NCBI RefSeq assembly: GCF_000568815.1
Contig: NZ_CP007201.1
Coordinates: 1,869,654-1,933,653, forward strand
From: Sulfurospirillum multivorans DSM 12446
Lineage (GTDB): Bacteria > Campylobacterota > Campylobacteria > Campylobacterales > Sulfurospirillaceae
Direction: 5' to 3'
Length of the DNA: 64,000 nucleotides
Both the position numbers and the translations under genes were made by a program. Below, piece after piece: positions 51,672 to 61,028 of the stretch; position 1 is the first letter of the stretch; each line of letters starts with the position of its first letter. Under the pieces are notes generated by a model. The model worked only from the letters and a program-made list of their open reading frames with translations. It was not told where the DNA came from and searched no databases.

Positions 51672-53400
51672 GTGTGATTGCCCTCACCGCTTCGGGATAC
51701 GCATGAGTGTACTTTTGAATACCTGAGCCAAAACTCTCCAACATATCTTTCGCGCGGATAAACAACGCTGTGTCATTTTCGATCTTCGCTAATTCAAAAA
51801 GATTTTTAATCATAGTTGAAAGCGGGCTTTTGTAGCTGTTATCTTCCAAAACGGCTTTGGCACGAAAGGCTTTATCGGAGAGATACCATGTCTCTTCTTT
51901 GTAAAATTTATGCTCTGCCTCATGGCTGAGTTTCTTTGCCAACTCTAAGTAGTTTGTCTCTTTCGTATGTGCGTAGCCACGCAATAAGCTTTCGATCACA
52001 AAAGCATAATCTTCCAATAACGCTTCCACTTTCAAACTGCCACCTAAGACGATTTGATGGTACAAAATGCCGTTTACATGTAAAGTATTTAGAAGAGAAT
52101 CGAGCACGCTTTTCGCTTTCTCAATTTTTCCCGCTTCAAAAAGTGCAGTCACCATTAAAGCGTTCCATGCAGTTAAAATCTTTGTGTCAATAAACGGATA
52201 CACCACCCGTTGACGTACCTCTTTTAACATCGCGATGGCTTCATCCAAACGAGCAGGTTTTTCGTTACATGTAAGAACAGGATTGGTGGTTTGGTGCTCG
52301 AAATTTCCAAATTTTGTGATGCCAAAATAGTCCATAACAGCCTTCGTTTCCACTTCACTTAGCCCACCTTTTAAGAGCGCTTCTTTGGCTTGAAGAAAGC
52401 CAAAAACAAAGTATTTGCCCTCTTCTCCTTCACTGTCTGCATCACTGGCACTCAGGTACAACCCCTCTTTTAAAAAACGCTCATCCATCGCTTCAATGGT
52501 TTTATCAACCACTTCATTAAACAACGGTTTTTGCGTAAGCGAATACAATTTGGCATAGACTTCGATCAGCTCAGCATTGGTGTAAAGCATTTTTTCAAAA
52601 TGGGGAATCACCCAAGCTTCATCGACACTGTAACGGTAAAAGCCACCCTCAATTTGGTCGTTTATGCCTCCTTGTGCCATCGCAAACAGCGCATCTTCGC
52701 TCATATACAACGCTTCAAGGTTTTTAGTTTGGGCGTAAATATCCAAAAGTGCGTTCCATGTGGACGCATGGGGAAATTTAGGCGCACTTCCAATGCCTTT
52801 GGAAACATCATCAAAACTCGTTTTTACCTTGCTCACAAAAGCTTCAATCACCGCTTCGGTGTGAATACTCTGCTTTTGCTCAAAACTTCGCTCATACTGT
52901 TTGATCGCAGCTTCAATACTCTGCGCACTCTTTTGCACCTCTTCATACGCATCGTCAAACTTGCCCTTAATGAAACTCGTCAGCTCCCTAAATCCCATGC
53001 GACCCTGCGCACTTACTGGTGGTAGATACGTTCCTGCAAAAATAACTTGTTGCTGTGGCGTCATAATGATACTCAGAGGCCACCCACCGGAGCGTTTGGT
53101 GAGCAGATAATGCACATCTTGGTAGTATTTATCCAAATCTGGCATCTCTTCTCGATCGACTTTGATGCTGACATACGCGTCATTGAGTACCTTAGCGCTT
53201 ACGTCATCTTCAAACGTCTCACGCTCCATCACATGACACCAATGACAGGTGCTGTAGCCGATGGAGAGAAAGATCAGCTTGTTTTCATCTTTGGCTTTGG
53301 CAAGCGCTTTATCGCTCCATGCCATCCAATTAACGGGATTATGCGCATGTTGCAACAGATAGGGAGAATCCTCATGGATCAGTTCATTTGTGTGCATCAC
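51661..53400 (-). CDS. YyaL/SPATA20-like protein with thioredoxin-fold N-terminus
   Basis: The 579-residue protein opens [19 protein letters not shown] and has the CHWCHVM motif (about residue 53) of the DUF255 family. A six-hairpin glycosidase-like alpha/alpha toroid follows ([53 protein letters not shown]). The family is widespread and poorly understood; a redox or sugar-processing role is proposed. Two in-gene TTACATGTAA copies (52074 and 52265) are read as Leu-His-Val and Leu-Thr-Cys. Confidence 0.9.
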   Translation of the reverse strand: MMHTNELIHEDSPYLLQHAHNPVNWMAWSDKALAKAKDENKLIFLSIGYSTCHWCHVMERETFEDDVSAKVLNDAYVSIKVDREEMPDLDKYYQDVHYLLTKRSGGWPLSIIMTPQQQVIFAGTYLPPVSAQGRMGFRELTSFIKGKFDDAYEEVQKSAQSIEAAIKQYERSFEQKQSIHTEAVIEAFVSKVKTSFDDVSKGIGSAPKFPHASTWNALLDIYAQTKNLEALYMSEDALFAMAQGGINDQIEGGFYRYSVDEAWVIPHFEKMLYTNAELIEVYAKLYSLTQKPLFNEVVDKTIEAMDERFLKEGLYLSASDADSEGEEGKYFVFGFLQAKEALLKGGLSEVETKAVMDYFGITKFGNFEHQTTNPVLTCNEKPARLDEAIAMLKEVRQRVVYPFIDTKILTAWNALMVTALFEAGKIEKAKSVLDSLLNTLHVNGILYHQIVLGGSLKVEALLEDYAFVIESLLRGYAHTKETNYLELAKKLSHEAEHKFYKEETWYLSDKAFRAKAVLEDNSYKSPLSTMIKNLFELAKIENDTALFIRAKDMLESFGSGIQKYTHAYPEAVRAITLYM

Positions 53401-53406
53401 AGGCTC

Positions 53407-53799
53407 CTAGGGGTTGTAAGGCGTCGGTGTGTAGCCTTTTTGAATCAGCGATTTCATACCGCCTTTGAGATTGACCACTTTGTAGCCTTGCTTTGAAAGA
53501 AGCTCCGAAACAGCAGAGGTTCGACTTCCCGTACGGCAAATAAGCGCAAACTCTTGATCTTTGCTCACATATTTATCCAATGTTTTCATGAAAGCTTCCG
53601 CGTCATAGCGTCCTTGCTCATCAAAAAAGGTTAAAGGAATGGCATTTTTGACGATTCCTGTCTCTTTCCATTCGGGCATGGTTCGAATATCGATGATTTT
53701 GATGCCACTGTTAACCACCGCTTCGCTTACATCCACATGTCGCAGTTCAGCAAATAAGAAGGTAGAAAAAAGGGCGATAAGCAGTAAAATTTTAGACAT
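53407..53799 (-). CDS. Periplasmic rhodanese-domain protein
   Basis: The 130-residue precursor has a signal peptide (MSKILLLIALFSTFLFA) and one rhodanese domain with active-site Cys in LICRTGSRTSAVSELL. It would transfer sulfane sulfur in the periplasm, common in sulfur-metabolising Campylobacterota. It lies 6 bp upstream of the YyaL-like gene on the same strand. Confidence 0.88.
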   Translation of the reverse strand: MSKILLLIALFSTFLFAELRHVDVSEAVVNSGIKIIDIRTMPEWKETGIVKNAIPLTFFDEQGRYDAEAFMKTLDKYVSKDQEFALICRTGSRTSAVSELLSKQGYKVVNLKGGMKSLIQKGYTPTPYNP

Positions 53800-53862
53800 G
53801 AAAAACTCCTCACTTTTTAGGAGTTATTCTATCCCTTTTAAGTTAGCAAGACTTTAAAATTT

Positions 53863-54028
53863 ATAGGCTTTTTCATAACCTATGAAAAGATAAAGAGTTC
53901 GCTAAGAGTGCGTTAATTTTTAAAACTAAAAATATCGCCATAGCTTTGGCTATGACTCAATTTTGAGTTTTAAAAAGTGATGTGCTATAAGTGATACTCT
54001 TTTTTCAATAGGTTATGAAAAAGCCTAT
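53863..54028. mobile_element. MITE-like palindromic element, copy 2
   Basis: The 166-bp element has 21-bp perfect terminal repeats beginning ATAGGCTTTTTCATAACCTA. Outer arms match copy 1 at 36092 in the same orientation. The inner core (ATCGCCATAGCTTTGGCTATGACTC) is the reverse complement of the copy 1 core. Its right end covers the last codons and stop of the helicase gene. Confidence 0.8.
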
Positions 54029-56055
54029 TGTACCATTCCCGCTTCAACTAAAAAAGGTGAATGGGTGTAGCTGATCTTTTTGATCTTGTCATATTTGGCG
54101 TAGGAGAGGATCAGCATATCTTTCGCACGTGTGGTTGCCACGTAAAAAAGGCGTCGCTCTTCTTCTAAGCTTCCACCTTTTTGCATGAGTTTACGGTTTG
54201 GAAAGCGCCCATCCATGAGGTCGATGACATAAACTTCTTTAAACTCAAGCCCTTTGCTCGCATGAATGCTCAGCAGGTTTACACCCTCGCCTTCGCTCAT
54301 TTCATTGCTTCCAAGCGTTAAAGCATTCAAGAAGCGTTCACTTGAAGCATACGAACTTGCCAAGTCTTTCAGTAAGTGACCTTTTCGAAAAATACGCGCA
54401 CGTGCTTCTGTTTTTAATTTTTCATCGACAGTACCATCTTTTTTAATGGTACGCTTCACCGCTAAAATTTCAGCAATAGCACTAAAAACTTCCGAACTTA
54501 AAACATGATTGATAAGGCTTTGGGGCGTTTTAATGCGCGTAGCATGCTTCATAAACTTGTAAAATTGATGGAGAAATTTTGCACCATCGATGGACAATTT
54601 TGGGTGTTTTAAAATAGGACTAGAGAGAAAAAGTTCTTCAAACCCTAAACTGTAAAAACGGCTCACACTTCCAAGATCAATAATGTCATCAAAAAGCCCT
54701 AGTTGATGATTTTTAGCACGCTTTTTGAAAATATCTTCAACATCCGCTCGTGGATGAAAAAATCCTTGGTAAATGTTGCCATCACCCAGTTTAAAAAGCC
54801 CATCGAACAGCTCTTTGGAGAGTGAGCTACCCACACCTCTGGCGTATTCAAAACTATGAATAAACGCCATCATATCTTTGGGATTCACCACCACACCCAC
54901 CAAATCGAGCATCGCTTTAACTTCGGCCGAGTCAAAAAAGCTAATGCCACCTTTTCGCTTACAGGCAATGCCCTGTTCACGAAGGGTGGCTTCAATGCCA
55001 TCAGCGGTGGAGTTATTGCGAAAAATAACGGCAATATCTGAGGGCTCATGCGTAGAGTGTTTAATGAGTGTCGATATGGACTGATACTGCGAAAAAAGCT
55101 CATCGTAAATCAGCAACTTTGGTGCTTCAAATGCCCCATCGCGTGTTACTTCAAGCCTTTTTTCATACAACCGTGGATTTTTTTCAATGACACGGTTGGC
55201 TAAAGAGAGAATTTTATGCGATGAGCGGTAATTTTTATTGAGCGTAAAGACACTGGCATTGGGATAACGTGTTGCAAATGAACCGATGATGTCGATATTG
55301 GCACCATTAAACGCGTAGATACTCTGGTCGTAATCTCCCACGCAAAACAGCGACTTGGAGCGAAACGCATCAATGAGTGAGCCTTGAAGGGTATTGGTAT
55401 CTTGGTACTCATCGATCAAAACTTCATCAAAGATCAACACATCAGTGGTCTTGAGTGTGTCACGCATCAAAATCAAAAGATCGTTAAAATCCACATACCC
55501 AAATTCGCGTTTGAGCGCTTGAAACTCTTCAAAAATATCTTCGTAAATATCAAAAAAGAGCCCATGTTCGCTGTCATTGGACTCTAGCCACTCGGAAAAA
55601 CTCTGCGTTACAGTACTGTTTTGGTAGAGTGAGAAAATATCGTAAAGATACGCCGCACCATAGGCTTTTGCTGTGGAATCAATGTGATCAAATCGGCGTC
55701 TATCGTGGATGCTTTTAAGTAAAATTTTGAGATCTTTAGGCTGTTTTAAAACAATATTTCGACCCAGTTTTTTTAAAAGGCGGTAACTGACTGCATGAAA
55801 GGTACCTGATTCAATTTGGGAGGTGATATTTTTACCAAAGAAAACACCCACGCGCTCCAACATTTCTGCCGCCGCTTTGTTAGTAAAGGTCAGTAGTAAA
55901 ATACGCGAAGGCAGAATACCTTGGTTTAAAAGATGGGCAATTCTCGCCACAATGGTCGAGGTTTTCCCCGTTCCAGCACTAGCGATGATAAGGTTATGTC
56001 CTGAGGGTGCAGTTGCTGCACTTCTTTGCTCAGTATTGAGTCGGCTAAGAGGCAT
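54025..56055 (-). CDS. UvrD/Rep-type DNA helicase
   Basis: The 676-residue superfamily 1A helicase has motif I IASAGTGKTSTIVARIA, motif II LIDEYQDTN, motif III GDYDQSIYAFNGA, motif IV NYRSSHKI, and late motifs VNLLSIHASKGLEFKEVYVIDL and RRLFYVATTRAKDMLILSY. It unwinds DNA in repair or replication restart. The length is close to Rep/PcrA. The stop codon falls in the terminal repeat of the MITE, so the natural C-terminus may have been altered. Confidence 0.92.
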   Translation of the reverse strand: MPLSRLNTEQRSAATAPSGHNLIIASAGTGKTSTIVARIAHLLNQGILPSRILLLTFTNKAAAEMLERVGVFFGKNITSQIESGTFHAVSYRLLKKLGRNIVLKQPKDLKILLKSIHDRRRFDHIDSTAKAYGAAYLYDIFSLYQNSTVTQSFSEWLESNDSEHGLFFDIYEDIFEEFQALKREFGYVDFNDLLILMRDTLKTTDVLIFDEVLIDEYQDTNTLQGSLIDAFRSKSLFCVGDYDQSIYAFNGANIDIIGSFATRYPNASVFTLNKNYRSSHKILSLANRVIEKNPRLYEKRLEVTRDGAFEAPKLLIYDELFSQYQSISTLIKHSTHEPSDIAVIFRNNSTADGIEATLREQGIACKRKGGISFFDSAEVKAMLDLVGVVVNPKDMMAFIHSFEYARGVGSSLSKELFDGLFKLGDGNIYQGFFHPRADVEDIFKKRAKNHQLGLFDDIIDLGSVSRFYSLGFEELFLSSPILKHPKLSIDGAKFLHQFYKFMKHATRIKTPQSLINHVLSSEVFSAIAEILAVKRTIKKDGTVDEKLKTEARARIFRKGHLLKDLASSYASSERFLNALTLGSNEMSEGEGVNLLSIHASKGLEFKEVYVIDLMDGRFPNRKLMQKGGSLEEERRLFYVATTRAKDMLILSYAKYDKIKKISYTHSPFLVEAGMVQ

Positions 56056-56123
56056 TGGGTTCCTAGAGTAAAAAAATTAGAGGTGGGATTTTAGTCCAAA
56101 ACACCCTAAAACAAAGTAAAGCC

Positions 56124-56660
56124 TCACAGATACCAGTGACGTTTAACCAACTTTCCATCTTTATTTTCATCGACATAGACTTTTTTAGGGTCATCATCCG
56201 AGAGCCAGAGCAGATAATTCATCTCAGGAGTGCTAATCTCAATGCGTTTTTCAACGATTTCATAGTTGCCTTTGGAGAGTTGCTCAAAGACGCGGGAAAG
56301 GACATGATCAGTACGAGGAAGTTTGAGCTCTTTAAGATTGATATTGTCGTGCATAAATTGATAAATCAGCTTTTTTTGAAGCACCAATGTTGCAAAATAA
56401 GAGCCACTTTCGCGGTACTCTTTGGTACTGATAAGATTTTTGGCAACATTGCCTAAAGGGTTGATCGAATCAACTTTAGCGCACGCATCGCCGATAGCCG
56501 TTAATATTTGCTCATTTTTATCATTTCGAATCAGAAAAACGGCACCATCGTTGCACACTTTTTCAAAATTTTTCGCCTCATAATCTTTCAAAAGATCGTT
56601 GTAAGAATAGGCGTACAGATAACTGCAAAAAAGACCCAATAATGCTAAAACAACTCTCAT
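56124..56660 (-). CDS. Secreted hypothetical protein, third gene of the ATPase operon
   Basis: The 178-residue precursor has a signal peptide (MRVVLALLGLFCSYLYA). The mature part has two cysteines and a helical repeat-like pattern. It overlaps the preceding TPR-like gene by 4 bp. Likely periplasmic partner of the membrane protein upstream; family unknown. Confidence 0.65.
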   Translation of the reverse strand: MRVVLALLGLFCSYLYAYSYNDLLKDYEAKNFEKVCNDGAVFLIRNDKNEQILTAIGDACAKVDSINPLGNVAKNLISTKEYRESGSYFATLVLQKKLIYQFMHDNINLKELKLPRTDHVLSRVFEQLSKGNYEIVEKRIEISTPEMNYLLWLSDDDPKKVYVDENKDGKLVKRHWYL

Positions 56661-57301
56661 TCTTGTCCTTTATAAAAATTTAGTAGTTCGTGTGCTTCTT
56701 TAGAATTAATATAGCTTAAAAAAAGTTCCAAAGACCTTATAGCCTCTGCTCTATCTCCTAGGTAAAACTTTGCTTTGGCGTAGAGTATCCACGGTTTTTC
56801 AGAGCTTGAATTATATTTGCTTGCCTCTTTTGCCCACATGATTACTTCTGCATACGCTTTGCGCTCAAAGTAAAAATGTGCCAGTGCATAGGCGTTGTCA
56901 AACGTTGGAACGGTATTATGCGCTTTGAGCAACTGGTGTTCTTCACGTAAAGAGCGTGTGGCTTCTTCGGTCTCAACAACAGGTAGTTTTACCTCTTCTT
57001 TGTAAACATGCGGTGCTAAAAAGAGTGTTTCATCAAGTGACACTTCAGGTGTTATTGTTTCTAAAAGCGTCGTATTGCTCTCATTGCGATCACTAAGGCT
57101 TGGAATAACGATCATCGCCTTAGGCTCCTCCTTAGGTGGCACGGGCACAACAACGGGCACAATTTTGCTATGGTGTATCCAATAATATCCGCCAAATCCC
57201 CCTAAAAAAAGGAACGCTATTGTAAAAACAATACGTAAAATCCGTATCTTTTTAAGCCTCGCACACCGTTTTTCAAGCTCTTCAAAACGTACACTAGTCA
57301 T
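56657..57301 (-). CDS. Single-pass membrane protein with TPR-like C-terminus
   Basis: The 214-residue protein has a basic N-terminus, a membrane helix at about residues 22-42, a proline-rich linker (VVPVPPKEEP) and C-terminal TPR-like helices (AYALAHFYFERKAYAEVIMWAKEASKYN). The topology fits an inner-membrane assembly protein of a secretion or transformation apparatus. It overlaps both neighbours. Confidence 0.7.
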   Translation of the reverse strand: MTSVRFEELEKRCARLKKIRILRIVFTIAFLFLGGFGGYYWIHHSKIVPVVVPVPPKEEPKAMIVIPSLSDRNESNTTLLETITPEVSLDETLFLAPHVYKEEVKLPVVETEEATRSLREEHQLLKAHNTVPTFDNAYALAHFYFERKAYAEVIMWAKEASKYNSSSEKPWILYAKAKFYLGDRAEAIRSLELFLSYINSKEAHELLNFYKGQE

Positions 57302-58109
57302 GGATCAGTCCAATATCAAGTGCTGCCATCGTTAAAAGGCAACTGTTCAGTTTACGATACTTCGACAACCCCTTTTTCTGCGCATAATCGAGCAGTTTCA
57401 TGAGCGTATACAAAAACTTTTTTATCATTCTAAAGTTGCCTTTGGCATATCGGGCAATCACACGTGCTTCATTTTTAGTAAACATCAGTGCGATTTCACC
57501 GTGCGTATGCCCCATAAACAGGGTGTGAATGTAACGTAATATCTCATTTTCTTCCAAATTTCCATACTCAATGACCAGTTTTGTACGGGTTTTAAACTGC
57601 TTTTTTGCAAGCAAAGCCCGCCCCTCATCTTTATGCATGGCAAGGACAAATTGAAAGAGTTTGGTGTCACTCAGGATACGCAGGAATTCAAACTGTTCAT
57701 CATTGAGAAGTTGCGCTTCATCGATGAAGATCGTACAAAATGTGCCCACGTACGCTTCAAAAAGTTCATCCAAAAACTCACCTTGACTTTTGTTTTTATC
57801 AAAAGGCATTTCTCTGGCTTCATAGAGCTCTTTAAAAAGATCGCGTGGGTCAAAAAAAGGGTGTTCTATCAAAATACTCGCACCATTTCGCATCGCAGAG
57901 TAGTGCATGACACGCATGATGTGGCTCTTGCCAACACCGGGATCACCCATGATGAAAATAAGCGGAATAAGCGGATCGCCGATGGAAATGCTTAGTTTAT
58001 TGCGAGCAATTTCGGCACTCATGCTATCAAAATAAAACGAAGGATCAACCGTATCTTTAAAAAACTCTTTTGCGGCTTCAAAATCTCTCATTTTTACTCT
58101 TTTAATCAT
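57294..58109 (-). CDS. ExeA/GspA-like AAA+ ATPase
   Basis: The 271-residue ATPase has Walker A FIMGDPGVGKSHIM (about residue 53), Walker B CTIFIDEAQLLNDEQ and an arginine-rich end. The pattern resembles ExeA/GspA proteins and the CtsP ATPase of the C. jejuni transformation system. The next genes encode a membrane TPR-like protein and a secreted protein, consistent with a type II secretion or DNA-uptake part. No secretin gene is in this window. An internal ATG at residue 7 is a possible start. Confidence 0.7.
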   Translation of the reverse strand: MIKRVKMRDFEAAKEFFKDTVDPSFYFDSMSAEIARNKLSISIGDPLIPLIFIMGDPGVGKSHIMRVMHYSAMRNGASILIEHPFFDPRDLFKELYEAREMPFDKNKSQGEFLDELFEAYVGTFCTIFIDEAQLLNDEQFEFLRILSDTKLFQFVLAMHKDEGRALLAKKQFKTRTKLVIEYGNLEENEILRYIHTLFMGHTHGEIALMFTKNEARVIARYAKGNFRMIKKFLYTLMKLLDYAQKKGLSKYRKLNSCLLTMAALDIGLIHD

Positions 58110-58214
58110 ACTTTTTTTTAACTTTTTGATTTTAGCATATTCTGTGACGTTTGCTTGTGACTTATTTAATCTTGCTTTAGATAAAATTATAAAATATTAT
58201 TAAAAGGATAAGAT

Positions 58215-58583
58215 ATGACTATAATATTTCCAACCATGAAAGAAGATGGACTAGGAGCAAAACGTGGTGCACACTTTGGTAAAGCGACTTTTTATACTGC
58301 AGTTGATGTGATTGATGGTATTGTTCAAGAAGTGAGTGTCCATAAAAACCCTGGACATGTCACAGGAGGCTGTGCCAATGCTGTCTCCAATATTCAAGCG
58401 CTAGGTGCAAATACACTGGTTGTATCAGGAATTGGAGCAGATCCACTCAAAAAGTTTTTACATGTAGGGATTGATGTCTATTTTGATGACAAAAATGATA
58501 CCGTAGAAGATGCGTTACGCGACTTTATAGCAGGCAAAACAGCCAAGATCAATCCTGATCATAGCTGTGAACATCATCATTAA
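58215..58583 (+). CDS. NifX/NifB-type dinitrogenase cofactor-family protein
   Basis: The 122-residue protein has the family motifs DGLGAKRGAHFGKATFYT and CANAVSNIQALGANTLVVSGIG, and a His-rich end (HSCEHHH). Such proteins carry iron-molybdenum cofactors or similar clusters. No nif genes are nearby, so a general metal-cluster role is more likely. It is alone on the plus strand and overlaps the next gene tail to tail by 4 bp. Confidence 0.85.
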   Translation: MTIIFPTMKEDGLGAKRGAHFGKATFYTAVDVIDGIVQEVSVHKNPGHVTGGCANAVSNIQALGANTLVVSGIGADPLKKFLHVGIDVYFDDKNDTVEDALRDFIAGKTAKINPDHSCEHHH

Positions 58584-59083
58584 AAATTAACCGCATTCTC
58601 TTCTGGAATCAAAGAACGTTTTGGAAGAGGAGGTGCTAGGTTGAGCTGTTGAGATTGTTGTTGTTGTTTTGGAGCGTTATTTTGTTGTTGCTGTTGTTGA
58701 AAAACGCCCTCTTTTTTAATAGCATCAACGATTTCTTTTGTTGATGGATTGGTTTTGACAGTGAGCTCTTTAATGTACACGGCATCAATCACTAAACCGT
58801 GTGTTTTTTTAGCATACGCAATCAAGGTTGCTTTGAAAAGCTCTTTACCGCGTGAGGTTACAAGATCTTCGGCAAAATAACTGCCAATGACAATGTTGAG
58901 CGCATCCACGACTTTATACTCATACAGTTTAACCTCTTTGCCCTCAAAAATGAGAGCAACCATCGCTTCAACAGGCTTTTTGTCGGACTTTGCAAAGACA
59001 TTGGTTTTGAAATTCTCCAGCACCAACGTCTCCGCAAAAAGGCTTACATGTAACAGTAAAAATACGATGAAAATGCGTCTCAT
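58580..59083 (-). CDS. Secreted hypothetical protein with polyglutamine tract
   Basis: The 167-residue precursor has a signal peptide (MRRIFIVFLLLHVSLFAE), a globular part with VEAMVALIFEGKEVKLYEYK and VVDALNIVIGSYF, and a Gln-rich tail (residues about 128-147). The CAA/CAG run could be slippage-prone. It follows the next gene on the same strand by 11 bp. Function unknown. Confidence 0.65.
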   Translation of the reverse strand: MRRIFIVFLLLHVSLFAETLVLENFKTNVFAKSDKKPVEAMVALIFEGKEVKLYEYKVVDALNIVIGSYFAEDLVTSRGKELFKATLIAYAKKTHGLVIDAVYIKELTVKTNPSTKEIVDAIKKEGVFQQQQQQNNAPKQQQQSQQLNLAPPLPKRSLIPEENAVNF

Positions 59084-59094
59084 AGGAGCCTTTG

Positions 59095-59607
59095 TTATAC
59101 GGATGTGTCGAGTACACTCCCGCCAAGTTCAGCAATACGTGCGTCGACTTTTTCAAGTGCTTTTTGCATCGTAGTATAACTAATTTCAGGTAATTTTTCA
59201 CCCCACATCTGCTCCGCTTCCGCAAAACCTCTTAACATTCCCTCGCGACCGGCTTGGAGTTTTTCAAGGTCATCCCCTGCACCATTGACGACAAAATCAG
59301 CGATACGCTCACTGGTTTGGGTAATGCCAAAAAAGCCATCTTCTGAGACGAGTGCCGATGCCTCATCTTGCGTTAAATTAGCGATAGGTTTCCCCGTATA
59401 GCCAATATCTGCTAGACTAAACGTATTGGCTTGCTCACCAAACGTGGTGCTTGATTGTGCCATCATCTGTTTTTGATACTGCACCAAATACGCATTAACG
59501 ATCTCTTTACCGCTCAGCTTATTTTCCTGCGCATCGTTTAAACTGATCGTGGATTTCGTGCTGTACGTCGCACTCGAAGTACTGTCATATTTTACATTAA
59601 CTTCCAT
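59095..59607 (-). CDS. Conserved hypothetical protein, unknown function
   Basis: The 170-residue soluble protein has a Ser/Thr-rich start (KYDSTSSATYSTKSTISLND), then EIVNAYLVQYQKQMMAQ and DGFFGITQTSERIADFVVNGAGDD, a helical conserved region. Homologues in Campylobacterota are often labelled hydrogenase-4 component G, a label I do not trust since no hydrogenase genes are near. No signal peptide. Confidence 0.6.
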   Translation of the reverse strand: MEVNVKYDSTSSATYSTKSTISLNDAQENKLSGKEIVNAYLVQYQKQMMAQSSTTFGEQANTFSLADIGYTGKPIANLTQDEASALVSEDGFFGITQTSERIADFVVNGAGDDLEKLQAGREGMLRGFAEAEQMWGEKLPEISYTTMQKALEKVDARIAELGGSVLDTSV

Positions 59608-59639
59608 AGGTTGCCCCCTTGTGGTTTACATGTAAATCG

Positions 59640-60968
59640 TCAAAAGTCGCCAAAAAGTGAATCGCTTTTAACTTCTTCTATTTTTAAGATGTCCGATTTT
59701 TGGTAAAACTCCCCTACTTTGGGTGAGACTTGCACGCAGCGCGTCAAATGTTCATAAAAACGCTGATAATGGTAGTCAAGCAAAAGCTGTTTAGGGTAAC
59801 GCGCACGGGAAATCGCCACATAAAACTGGCTTTTTTCAAAAATATTGTTAATGTTGCAGACCAAAGAGTCGATGCTCATCCCTTGTGACTTATGAATCGT
59901 GATGGCATACGCCAGTTTGAGGGGAAATTGCTCAATGGAAACGAGTGGTTTTTCTTTGACTTCGCCTTCCATAACGACATTTTCATGCAACGTGTACTCT
60001 TGGCGTTCCACTTTCACGAGCTCGCCCGCTTTTTCCACGATGACCTCATTTTCATCAATCGCTTTGATGATACCTCGCTCACCATTGTAGTATTTGCCCC
60101 ATTTGTTAGTGCAAAAAAGCACCTTTGCACCCACTTTTAAGGTCAAGTCCACAGGAATGGGAAGAGCGTTTTTCCACCCTTCGATTTTGTTTACATGTAA
60201 AGACTGCTCGTGTACTTTTTCTTTGGCTTTAAGGACAATCGGCTCACTCTCAATCTGTGCTAATTTTTGGATGTTGAGCATCTCGGCTTCTTTATTTCTG
60301 CCAAACAAAACCGTTGGGTCATCATCCCACACACCTACATTCATACGCAGGGCTTCAAGGTATTCGAGTGTCTCATTATCAAGGATTCCTCGACGTATCT
60401 TGCCAAGATGTGCAAAGAAAAGATCATCGTGCGTCCGCTTGGTGATGGTAAGCTCCACCACCACAGGCTTAAAGGCATTCCATGAACTGCTCTCAAACGC
60501 ATACTCAAAACCGCCCAACAGACTATTTTCCTTGCCTTTTGAAACAGGAGGAAGCTGGAAAAAATCGCCTACAAAAAGCACACTTCCTTCAAACCCCGCA
60601 TTGCGCAACCGATAATAAATCATATCAAGCAGATCGGCTGAAACCATGCTAATCTCATCAATCACCAAAAGATCGCACCGTGTCAGCACTTTTTTGATCT
60701 CAACGAGCCTCGCTTTGGAGTAACGATCATGGCGACTTAATTCATCGAGGTGATTGCAAATGCCAAAGGCAAAAAAGCTGTGCAAGGTTTGACCGCCGAC
60801 ATTGACTGCACTGACCCCTGTACTGCCTAAAACGACGATTTGCTTGCCGACTTTTCGCAGCTCCGTAACAACTTCACCAACCAGGTAGCTCTTGCCAACG
60901 CCCGCACCACCCGTGAGCAGAACATTGTCCTTTTTTAAGATGTCGATGAGTTTTTGTGCTAAGTTCAA
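59640..60968 (-). CDS. Pif1/RecD-like DNA helicase
   Basis: The 442-residue superfamily 1B helicase has motif I VLLTGGAGVGKSYLVGEV, motif Ia GSTGVSAVNVGGQTLHSFF, motif II LVIDEISMV, motif III FVGDFFQLPPVS and motif V-VI AYAITIHKSQGMSIDSL and FYVAISRAR. This is the Pif1 pattern, with a short accessory domain. It could act in replication, recombination or structured-DNA removal. Divergent from the lipoprotein gene. Confidence 0.88.
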   Translation of the reverse strand: MNLAQKLIDILKKDNVLLTGGAGVGKSYLVGEVVTELRKVGKQIVVLGSTGVSAVNVGGQTLHSFFAFGICNHLDELSRHDRYSKARLVEIKKVLTRCDLLVIDEISMVSADLLDMIYYRLRNAGFEGSVLFVGDFFQLPPVSKGKENSLLGGFEYAFESSSWNAFKPVVVELTITKRTHDDLFFAHLGKIRRGILDNETLEYLEALRMNVGVWDDDPTVLFGRNKEAEMLNIQKLAQIESEPIVLKAKEKVHEQSLHVNKIEGWKNALPIPVDLTLKVGAKVLFCTNKWGKYYNGERGIIKAIDENEVIVEKAGELVKVERQEYTLHENVVMEGEVKEKPLVSIEQFPLKLAYAITIHKSQGMSIDSLVCNINNIFEKSQFYVAISRARYPKQLLLDYHYQRFYEHLTRCVQVSPKVGEFYQKSDILKIEEVKSDSLFGDF

Positions 60969-61028
60969 AGAGGCTTCCTAAGTTGTTTTTGGTATTATAG
61001 CACTTAGAAAAATGAAGGGGTTTAAACG

